A stretch of 64,000 bases of DNA from JAICUY01 sp035708065 (lineage in GTDB: Bacteria > Chloroflexota > Limnocylindria > QHBO01): the NCBI GenBank assembly GCA_035708065.1, contig DASSTC010000029.1, positions 1-64,000 on the forward strand, written 5' to 3'. Below the pieces are notes generated by a model. It worked only from the letters and a program-made list of their open reading frames with translations. It made no database searches and had not been told where the DNA came from. Shown here piece after piece: positions 57,794 through 64,000 of this stretch; the first letter of the stretch is position 1, and each line of letters opens with the position of its first letter. A program made the position numbers and the translations under genes.

Positions 57794-58915
57794 TCAGCCG
57801 AAGATGCGCGGCAGGCGGCCGTTGAGGCGCACGCCGATCTCCTGCGGGATCGTGCCGGCCGCTGCGGCCATCTGCTCGATGCTGATCGCCCGATCGCCGT
57901 CACGCCCGAGCAGGGTGAAGACGTCGTTCGGCCCGATCCCCGGCAGGCCGGTGACGTCGACCACCAGCGAGTCCATGCTGATCCGGCCGACGATCGGCAC
58001 CGCCTGGCCGTGCACCAGCGCGGACCCATGGCCGTTGCCAAGCGTGCGCGCGATGCCGTCGGCATAGCCGAGTGGCAGGGTGGCCAGGCGTGACTCGGCA
58101 GCGGTGACGAAGGTGCCGCCGTAACCGACGGGCGTTCCGGCGGGCACGTCGACCAGGCGGACGGGCCGCGCGCGCACCGCCATCGCCGGCCGCAGCACGA
58201 TCGGGGAGCTGCGCCCGGCGGCGCTGAACTCGTCGGGAATCGCGCCGTAGAGCGCCATGCCGGGTCGCACCACGTCCTCGTCGGCCACCGCTCGCGAGAG
58301 GATTGCCGCGGACGCCGATGCGTGACGCTCGCCGTGCACACCGACCGCAGCGAGTGCCGCGACCGCCTGCCCGAAGGCCTCACGCTGGCCGGCCGCGGAC
58401 GCGGCATCCGCGCCGTCGCGCAGATGGGTCCAGATGCCGGTGATCCACGGCGTCGCATCGCGCAGGTCGGCTTCGACGGCCGGGATCTCGGCGACCGGGA
58501 TGCCCTGGCGGGTCATGCCGGTGTCGATCTTGAGGTGCACGTAGCGGCGGCGCCGAGCGCCCGCGGTCAGCGCCCGAAGCGCGGCAACGCTTCCCGCCGA
58601 GAGCTCCAGCTTGGCGGCCGCCGCGTCGACCACCGCATCGGGCGGGATGTCGTACAGCACCAGGATGCGGCCGTCGATCCCGGCGTCGCGCAGGGCCAGC
58701 GCCTCGTCGAGGGTCGCCACGCCGAAGCGGTCGACACCCGCACGCTGCAGCGCCAGCGAGACGGGGATCGCGCCGTGGCCGTAGGCATCGGCCTTCACGA
58801 CGGCCATCAGCGGGACGGAGGCGGGCAGCAGCGAGCCGAGCGCCGCGGCATTGGCCACGACGGCATCGAGGTCGACCTCGATCCAGGCTCGTCGATGGGT
58901 GGGCAGAATCGGCAT
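57794..58915 (-). CDS. alr: Alanine racemase
   Basis: 373 residues from ATG 58915-58913; the open frame continues upstream only as antisense to the LacI gene. Makes D-alanine for peptidoglycan. PLP-binding K41 is in MAVVKADAYGHGA; other family segments are DRFGVATLDEAL, KIDTGMTRQGIPV, RPGMALYGAIP and the C-terminal ISMDSLVVDVT and ISIEQMAAAAGTIPQEIG. Divergent from the LacI operon. Confidence 0.95.
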   Translation of the reverse strand: MPILPTHRRAWIEVDLDAVVANAAALGSLLPASVPLMAVVKADAYGHGAIPVSLALQRAGVDRFGVATLDEALALRDAGIDGRILVLYDIPPDAVVDAAAAKLELSAGSVAALRALTAGARRRRYVHLKIDTGMTRQGIPVAEIPAVEADLRDATPWITGIWTHLRDGADAASAAGQREAFGQAVAALAAVGVHGERHASASAAILSRAVADEDVVRPGMALYGAIPDEFSAAGRSSPIVLRPAMAVRARPVRLVDVPAGTPVGYGGTFVTAAESRLATLPLGYADGIARTLGNGHGSALVHGQAVPIVGRISMDSLVVDVTGLPGIGPNDVFTLLGRDGDRAISIEQMAAAAGTIPQEIGVRLNGRLPRIFG

Positions 58916-58942
58916 CGGAATCGGTCGAACGGACGAACGGGG

Positions 58943-58998
58943 TTGACGTGGGCGAACGGCTGTCGGTACTGTAGCAGCGCGTAGCAAACCTTTTCTAC
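58943..58998 (+). promoter_or_regulatory. Promoter and LacI-type operator of the LacI/ABC operon
   Basis: TTGACG (58943-58948), an 18-bp spacer and TACTGT (58967-58972) form a standard promoter. GTAGCAAACCTTTTCTAC (58981-58998) is an 18-bp dyad with 7 of 9 pairs matched, starting at about +1 or +2. A repressor there would block initiation, so the LacI protein probably controls its own operon. Confidence 0.7.
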
Positions 58999-59008
58999 GA
59001 GGGACCGC

Positions 59009-60103
59009 GTGGCATCGATCACCGATGTGGCGAGGCTCGCCGGCGTATCGCCGGCAACCGTTTCGCGCGTGCTGTCGTCGGCCCACTACGCCGTGAGCCC
59101 CGCGACCCGCGAGCGGGTGCTCGAGGCCGCGCGGACGCTCGACTTCGTGCCGAATGCCCTCGCCCGCGGCCTCCTGAAGAGCTACGTGCCGGTGGTCGGC
59201 GTGATCGTGCACGACATCACCGACCCGTATTTCGCCGATGTGGTGCGGGGCGTCGAGGACGCGGCGGCAGCCGGGAATTACCTGGTCATCACCTGCAGCT
59301 CGGATCGCATTGCCGAACGTGAGAACTCGTACGTCCGTCTGCTGCGCTCGATGCGCGCGTCGACGCTGATCTTCGCCGGCTCGGGCCTCGACGACCCGGC
59401 CCTCAACCAGGAGGTTCGAAAGCACATCGCCGCCATGCGCGCGTACGGCGCCGCGGTCGTGCATCTCTCCCCGCACCCGTTCGGTGATCCCGAGGTGAGC
59501 GTGGACAACGCCCGCGGCATGACGCGCATCGTCGAGGCGCTCATTGCGCTCGGGCACCAGCGCATCGCCTTCCTGCCCGGACCGTCGACGCTGTACGTCG
59601 GCCGGCACCGTCACGAGGGATACAAGCAGGCGCTGACCAATGCCGGCATCGCCTACGACCCGCGTCTGGTGGTGAGCACCTCGTTCAACCGCGAGGGCGG
59701 TGTCGAAGCGGTCGACCGGCTGCTCGCCGGCGACGCGCCGTTCACGGCGGTCTGTGCGGCGAATGATCTGATGGCGCTCGGCGCTCTGCAGCGCTTCGCC
59801 GAGCTCGGCATCGGCGTGCCCGAGGCGGTCTCGGTGACCGGCTTCGACGATATCCGCATGGCCTCGATGGTGGCGCCGAGCCTGTCGACGGTCCGGCTGC
59901 CGCTGTACGACCTCGGTCACCGAGGCTTCGAATTCGCCGAGAAGCTGCTGGCCGGCAGCCGGCCTCGGCGCCAGACGCTGCCGACCGAGGTGGTGATGCG
60001 CAACTCGACCGCTCGTGCCCCGGCGGCAGCCCTGCCCGGCGCCTTCCGGCGCGGTGCCACGGCCGTCCCCGAGGCTGCGGCTTCCATGGCGGCCCGAGCA
60101 TGA
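59009..60103 (+). CDS. LacI-family transcriptional regulator
   Basis: 364 residues, GTG start. The LacI HTH is at the N-terminus (SITDVARLAGVSPATVSRVL, hinge ..FVPNALARGL) and the periplasmic-binding-like sensor domain follows (VVGVIVHDITDPYFADVVRGVEDAA, VTGFDDIRMASMVAPSLSTVR). It overlaps the ABC ATPase gene by 4 bp and is likely the repressor of that operon through the dyad at 58981. The effector is probably related to the transported compound. Confidence 0.93.
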   Translation: MASITDVARLAGVSPATVSRVLSSAHYAVSPATRERVLEAARTLDFVPNALARGLLKSYVPVVGVIVHDITDPYFADVVRGVEDAAAAGNYLVITCSSDRIAERENSYVRLLRSMRASTLIFAGSGLDDPALNQEVRKHIAAMRAYGAAVVHLSPHPFGDPEVSVDNARGMTRIVEALIALGHQRIAFLPGPSTLYVGRHRHEGYKQALTNAGIAYDPRLVVSTSFNREGGVEAVDRLLAGDAPFTAVCAANDLMALGALQRFAELGIGVPEAVSVTGFDDIRMASMVAPSLSTVRLPLYDLGHRGFEFAEKLLAGSRPRRQTLPTEVVMRNSTARAPAAALPGAFRRGATAVPEAAASMAARA

Positions 60104-60915
60104 CGACGGGCGTGGCCGCAGTCCCGGCCGTCGAGCGCGGCTCCGCGCAGATCACGCTGCGCGGCGCCGCCAAGCGGTACCGGTCGCCGCATGGCGGCAG
60201 CCAGGAGGCGCTTGCATCGGTCGACCTCGAGATTCCGCGCGGCCAGTTCGTATCGCTGCTCGGCCCCTCGGGCTGTGGGAAGACCACGCTGCTCAAGATC
60301 ATCGGCGGGCTGGTGGAACGCAGCTCCGGTGAGCTGCAGATCGACGGCGAACCGGTGCAGGCCGCGTTGAAGCAGCGCAAGTTCGGCTTCGTCTTCCAGG
60401 ACGCCACGCTCCTGCCCTGGAAGAACGTGATCGACAATGCCAGCCTGCTGCTCGACATCACCCGGCAGCGGGAGGGCCACGATCGCGTACGCGACCTGCT
60501 GGCGATGGTCGGCCTGACCGGCTTCGAGGAGTTCTACCCCGCGCAGCTGTCGGGCGGCATGAAGCAACGGGTCTCCCTGGCGCGCGCGCTGGCGCTCGGC
60601 CCCGAGATCCTGCTCATGGACGAGCCGTTCGCCGCGCTCGACGCGATCACCCGTGACCGAATGGGCGAGGAGCTGCTCAAGATCCTGGACGGCAGTCGCA
60701 CGGTCGTGTTCGTCACGCACTCCATCCCGGAGGCGGTGCTGCTCTCGGATCGGGTGGTGGTGATGTCCGCGCGGCCGGGGCGGGTCGTCGCCGACATCCC
60801 GATCGAGCTGCCGCGACCCCGTTCGGGCGAGATCCGGCGCAGCCCGGCGTTCAGCGAGTACGAGTACCAGCTGCGCAGCTACATCGAGGACGGGCCGGAG
60901 GGCCACCGTGGCTGA
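60100..60915 (+). CDS. ABC transporter ATPase, SsuB/TauB/ThiZ type
   Basis: 271 residues. Walker A GPSGCGKTTLL, Q-loop FVFQDATLLPW, signature LSGGMKQRVSLARAL, Walker B ILLMDEPFAALD and H-loop FVTHSIPEAVLL are all intact. The FQDATLLPW pattern is typical of nitrate/sulfonate/taurine/HMP-type importers. It overlaps the LacI gene by 4 bp and the permease gene by 8 bp. Confidence 0.93.
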   Translation: MTTGVAAVPAVERGSAQITLRGAAKRYRSPHGGSQEALASVDLEIPRGQFVSLLGPSGCGKTTLLKIIGGLVERSSGELQIDGEPVQAALKQRKFGFVFQDATLLPWKNVIDNASLLLDITRQREGHDRVRDLLAMVGLTGFEEFYPAQLSGGMKQRVSLARALALGPEILLMDEPFAALDAITRDRMGEELLKILDGSRTVVFVTHSIPEAVLLSDRVVVMSARPGRVVADIPIELPRPRSGEIRRSPAFSEYEYQLRSYIEDGPEGHRG

Positions 60916-61756
60916 GCGGCTGACCGCGGCACCACGGGCCGAAGGCTCCGCCCTGGCGGGCGTCGAAGGCCGTCGGGCATCCGCCTCGTCGCGCGCGATG
61001 CAGCGCCTCTTGCCGGCCGCGTTCCTCCTGGCGCTGATCGTGATCTGGGAGATCGTTGCGCGCTTTGGCAGCGTCCCGGTCTACATCCTCCCCGCGCCCA
61101 CGGCGATCGCCGAACGGCTGGTCCGGTCGTGGTCGAACCTCTGGGACGCGACCCTGATCACGACCAGCGAGGTGCTCATCGGCTTTGCGATCGGCGTCGT
61201 GCTCGGCATTGCGCTGGCCATCCCGATCGCCTATTCGCGGCTGGTGCGCAACACGCTCTATCCGCTGATCGTCGCCTCACAGGCCGTGCCCAAGATCGCC
61301 ATCGCGCCACTGCTGGTGCTGTGGCTCGGCTTCGAGATCTGGCCGAAGATCGCCGTCACCGCGCTGATGGTCTTCTTCCCGGTGACGGTGACCGCCGCCG
61401 AGGGCTTCGCATCGGTCGATCGCAACCTGCTCGACCTGCTGCGATCGGTGAACGCGACGCCCGCCCAGATCTTCTTCCGCATCCGATTCCCGCACGCGCT
61501 GCCGCACATCTTCAGCGGCCTGAAGGTCGGCATCACGCTGGCGGTCGTCGGCGCCGTGGTCGGCGAGTGGGTCGGCGCCGACAGCGGGCTCGGGTACCTG
61601 CTCACCTACGCGAACACGCTGCTCGACTCGACGCTGCTGTTCGCCGCGCTCTTCCTGCTCATCGTCCTGGGCGTCGTGCTGTTCATCATCGTCGATCTCG
61701 CCGAGCGGGTGCTGCTGCCGTGGCACCACGACGACTCGGTCGCCCTCGGCAACTGA
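60908..61756 (+). CDS. ABC transporter permease, SsuC/TauC/ThiX type
   Basis: 282 residues, GTG start. About six membrane helices (first at 36-55). The EAA-type ATPase-docking loop is LLRSVNATPAQIFFRIRFPHALPHIFSGLKVGI. Sequence VYILPAPTAIAERLVRSW near the start is typical of this permease family. Works with the ATPase upstream and the NMT1-type binding protein downstream. Confidence 0.93.
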   Translation: MAERLTAAPRAEGSALAGVEGRRASASSRAMQRLLPAAFLLALIVIWEIVARFGSVPVYILPAPTAIAERLVRSWSNLWDATLITTSEVLIGFAIGVVLGIALAIPIAYSRLVRNTLYPLIVASQAVPKIAIAPLLVLWLGFEIWPKIAVTALMVFFPVTVTAAEGFASVDRNLLDLLRSVNATPAQIFFRIRFPHALPHIFSGLKVGITLAVVGAVVGEWVGADSGLGYLLTYANTLLDSTLLFAALFLLIVLGVVLFIIVDLAERVLLPWHHDDSVALGN

Positions 61757-61822
61757 CCTCGCGTCCCATTCGGGAGTAGTCGTTCAATCGTTGGCAACCA
61801 AGGATGGAGGAAACTGGAGATC

Positions 61823-62866
61823 ATGAAAACGATTCCACGGCGACGCGGCACCGGACTGGCGGCGGTACTGGCAGCGACGCTGCTGCTCGCCGCCTGCAGC
61901 AACAGCGGCTCGTCGCCAAGCGCGACAGCCGCCAGCGGCGGCGCGTCGGGGACCGCTGCCCCGACGGCCCCGGCCGAGCTTACGAAGGTCCAGTTCAGGC
62001 TCAACTGGGTGCTTGCCGGCAATCACGCCCCGTTCTACCTGGCGCAGAAGGAAGGCTTCTGGAAGGCATGCGGACTCGACGTGTCGATGGCGGCGGGCAA
62101 GGGCTCCGGCGACACCGCGCAGCTGGTCGCCAACGGCTCCCAGCAGTTCGGCCTGACCGATGCGGTATCGATCGCAGCCGGTCGCACCAAGGGCCTGCAG
62201 GTCAAGTCGCTGGGCGTCCTGTACCAGACCAATCCGGCATCCATCGTCTCGTACAAGAAGACGAACCTCACCACCCTGGACGACGTCAAGGGCAAGACCT
62301 GGGGCGCCGTGCCGGGCGGCTCGCCGTACCTGCTCCTCAAGGCGCTCTTCAAGGAGAAGGGCATCGCCGACTCGGACTACCGCGAGGTCAGCGTGCCGGC
62401 GCCCGGCATCGCCCAGCTCAAGGCGGGCCAGGTGGACTTCATCACCTTCTTCGCCAATGAGGCGGCGAATATCGATCCCGATCCCAAGGCCAACCTGAAC
62501 GTGCTGCCCTTCAAGGACTTCGGGCAGGACATCTATGGCCTGGCGATCGCCAGCAACGACAGCTACATCAAGAGCAATCCGCAGCAGGTCCAGTGCTTCG
62601 TCGACGGTGTGAAGAAGGGCCTGGACGCGGCGAAGGCCGATCCGGATGCGGCGCTCGCGGCGCTGTACGAGGCGGCTCCCGAGACGGAGGAGAAGGCAGA
62701 CGCGATGCGCGCCCTGCTTGACGGCGTCTACGAGTACGCCGGCTCCACGTTCCTGGAGCAGAACGCCGAGAAGTGGGATGCGACCCAGAAGGTGCTCGCC
62801 GACGCCGGGATCATCGACAAGACGATCGACGCGACAGAGTTCTTCACGGACGAATTCCTGAAGTAA
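61823..62866 (+). CDS. NMT1/ThiY-family substrate-binding lipoprotein
   Basis: 347 residues. Lipobox LLLAAC (C25), then a Ser/Ala-rich linker and an NMT1 domain: FRLNWVLAGNHAPFYLAQKEGFWKACGLDV, QLVANGSQQFGLTDA, SLGVLYQTNPASIVS, VKGKTWGAVPGGSPYLLLKALF and VDFITFFANEAAN. This family binds pyrimidine, riboflavin, or sulfonate-type ligands. The ligand is unknown; LacI control and a lyase downstream favour a carbon source over a vitamin. Confidence 0.88.
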   Translation: MKTIPRRRGTGLAAVLAATLLLAACSNSGSSPSATAASGGASGTAAPTAPAELTKVQFRLNWVLAGNHAPFYLAQKEGFWKACGLDVSMAAGKGSGDTAQLVANGSQQFGLTDAVSIAAGRTKGLQVKSLGVLYQTNPASIVSYKKTNLTTLDDVKGKTWGAVPGGSPYLLLKALFKEKGIADSDYREVSVPAPGIAQLKAGQVDFITFFANEAANIDPDPKANLNVLPFKDFGQDIYGLAIASNDSYIKSNPQQVQCFVDGVKKGLDAAKADPDAALAALYEAAPETEEKADAMRALLDGVYEYAGSTFLEQNAEKWDATQKVLADAGIIDKTIDATEFFTDEFLK

Positions 62867-62899
62867 GCAATCTCCGCTAGACCACTCGAAAGGAGCGGC

Positions 62900-63814
62900 A
62901 TGTCTCTCAATCTCCGCGGCATCGTGCCGGCGTGCATCACCACGCTCGACGCGACCGGTGCGTTCGACGAGGCAGCGTATCGGCGCTACCTGCAATGGCT
63001 CCTCCCCCAGGGGCCGGTGGCGCTGGCCATCAACGCCGATACCGGCGAAGGGCCGCACCTGTGGCCCGATGAGCGCGAGCGCGTCCTGCGTGTTGCCGTG
63101 GAGGAGGCCGGCGACGTTCCCGTCGTCGCCGGCCTGGCGGCTTCGTTCACCGCCCAGGCGGTGGAGGAGGCCAAGCGCGCCGAGCAGGCCGGAGCGGCCG
63201 GCCTGCTCGTCTTCCCCATCCCGGCATACCAGGGCACGCCACTCGACCCGGCGCTGCCGGTCGCCTATCACGAGGCCGTGGCGGAGGGCTGCGGCCTGCC
63301 ACTGGTCGCGTTCCAGCTCCAGCCGGCGCTCGGCGGGGTGATCTTCAGCGAGGAAACGCTGGGCCGCATCGCGGCGATCGACAGCGTGGTGGCCATGAAG
63401 GAGGCGTCCTTCGACGCTCGGCTGTATCTCGCCACGCGCCGGATGGTCGAGCGACTGCCGCGCCGCATCGATCTGCTCACCGGGAACGACAACTTCATCT
63501 ACGAGTCGTTCGTGCTCGGCGCCGAGGGGGCGCTCATCGGATTCGGCACGCTCGCCACCGACCTGCAGGTCCAGATGTACCAGCTCGCCTGCCAGGCGAA
63601 GTGGGGCGAGGCGCAGGCCATCTGGGAGCGGATCCTGCCGCTCGAGGAAGCGGTCTACGCCCAGCCGGTGCGCAACTACCGAGCGCGCACGAAGGTCGCC
63701 CTCAAGGCGCTCGGTGTCATCGACAGCACGGTGATGCGTCCGCCGCTGATGCCTGTCGACGGCCCGGACGCGGATCGCGTTGCAGCAGCGCTCACCCAGG
63801 TCGGCCTCGCCTGA
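62900..63814 (+). CDS. DapA-family aldolase/lyase with altered active site
   Basis: 304 residues; AAAGGAG precedes the ATG. Dihydrodipicolinate-synthase-like TIM barrel with Schiff-base K167 in VVAMKEASFDAR. The conserved Tyr of the YNxPxR motif is replaced by F138 (LVAFQLQPALGG), so the standard Tyr-based proton relay is absent. The usual GTTGE stretch reads ADTGEG. Likely acts on a sugar acid or other keto acid from the transported compound; not lysine biosynthesis. One-base overlap with the SDR gene. Confidence 0.86.
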   Translation: MSLNLRGIVPACITTLDATGAFDEAAYRRYLQWLLPQGPVALAINADTGEGPHLWPDERERVLRVAVEEAGDVPVVAGLAASFTAQAVEEAKRAEQAGAAGLLVFPIPAYQGTPLDPALPVAYHEAVAEGCGLPLVAFQLQPALGGVIFSEETLGRIAAIDSVVAMKEASFDARLYLATRRMVERLPRRIDLLTGNDNFIYESFVLGAEGALIGFGTLATDLQVQMYQLACQAKWGEAQAIWERILPLEEAVYAQPVRNYRARTKVALKALGVIDSTVMRPPLMPVDGPDADRVAAALTQVGLA

Positions 63815-64000
63815 TGAGCGGCGCGCTCGAGGATCGCGTCGTCCTCGTCACCGGCAGCGGCCGCGGCATCGGCGCCGAGATCGCGGTCAAGGCGGCCGCG
63901 GCCGGCGCCAGCGTGGCGGTCCACTACCACCGCTCGGCGGATGGCGCGCAGCGCACGCTAGAGCGGGTGCGGGCGCACCGTGGCGAGGCGGACAGCTTCG
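63814..64000 (+). CDS. Short-chain dehydrogenase/reductase, 3'-truncated
   Basis: Starts at ATG 63814, sharing one base with the upstream stop (TGATG), and runs out of the window. The 62 visible residues show the SDR NAD(P)-binding motif VLVTGSGRGIGAEIA and a following AGASVAVHYHRS, which suggests NADP(H) or NAD(H) use (R after H). It is last visible gene of the LacI operon. Confidence 0.85.
   Translation, partial: MSGALEDRVVLVTGSGRGIGAEIAVKAAAAGASVAVHYHRSADGAQRTLERVRAHRGEADSF

Larger units (their letters stand above)
2687..62163. repeat. Iterated octamer ACCGATGC / GCATCGGT
   Basis: Counted by eye: 24 copies as ACCGATGC (2687, 3682, 5634, 8023, 9839, 12425, 15215, 16078, 18297, 24767, 31814, 32879, 35037, 35115, 36663, 37799, 39294, 41947, 43284, 45853, 46898, 51036, 55292, 62156). 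There are 22 as GCATCGGT (4086, 10734, 14353, 18099, 19426, 20783, 21205, 22638, 23991, 24456, 27351, 28620, 30449, 34757, 35643, 36311, 40795, 42872, 49750, 55500, 60214, 61409). 37 of 46 extend to GACCGATGC. Confidence 0.8.

Overview
This 64 kb window is a GC-rich bacterial chromosome segment with dense genes on both strands. It has many 4-bp ATGA/GTGA overlaps, two tRNA genes, and no rRNA, phage, IS or CRISPR. Several features suggest Chloroflexota, perhaps a Limnocylindria-like lineage: a split cytochrome b6/subunit-IV quinol complex with a co-encoded FAD/ferredoxin oxidoreductase, a CTC-type L25, an archaeal-type ATP-dependent DNA ligase, Ku, and YkoEDC thiamine uptake. This placement is inference from gene content, not a phylogeny.

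Layout. 1-4.8 kb: truncated LCP cell-wall ligase, tRNA-Thr, two unknown proteins, polysaccharide deacetylase, YbjQ-type protein, and L25 on the minus strand. 4.9-8.5 kb: response regulator, histidine kinase and HtrA protease. 8.8-15 kb, all minus: folB-folP-folC behind a Cys-rich protein, then thioredoxin, PASTA kinase and GalU. 15.2-23.5 kb: small proteins, tRNA-Glu, KGG stress protein, DNA ligase, methyltransferase, OsmC, orphan receiver, then Ku followed by a ligase-like protein lacking catalytic residues. 23.5-34.9 kb, mostly minus: O-antigen-ligase/TPR, CYTH and WYL proteins, Ca2+/H+ antiporter, lipoprotein, a 1138-residue HTH-GAF-GGDEF regulator, GIDE protein, lipoprotein and YbaK. 34.9-38.6 kb: TPP riboswitch, thiN and ykoE-D-C. 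38.7-49.7 kb: amino-acid oxidase, a hydrolase with a missing nucleophile, peroxiredoxin, three tiny membrane proteins, YhaO/YhaN, PIG-L deacetylase and a penicillin-binding protein. 49.8-55.6 kb: quinol:cytochrome c operon. 55.6-64 kb: class II aldolase, GbsR/MarR-type regulator, alanine racemase, and a LacI-controlled operon (NMT1-type ABC transporter, DapA-like lyase, truncated SDR).

Two window-wide signals stand out. The octamer ACCGATGC (usually GACCGATGC) occurs about 46 times by eye counting both strands, against roughly two expected from composition; it is spread evenly, unbiased in orientation, and enriched at start codons and between genes. Second, a -10 box of the form TAnnnT, often within TGnTAnnnT, lies 6-10 nt before the start codon of about fifteen genes. 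This implies that leaderless mRNAs are common. Two divergent gene pairs appear to share overlapping -10 boxes.

All calls were made by reading sequence; no database search or folding was run.
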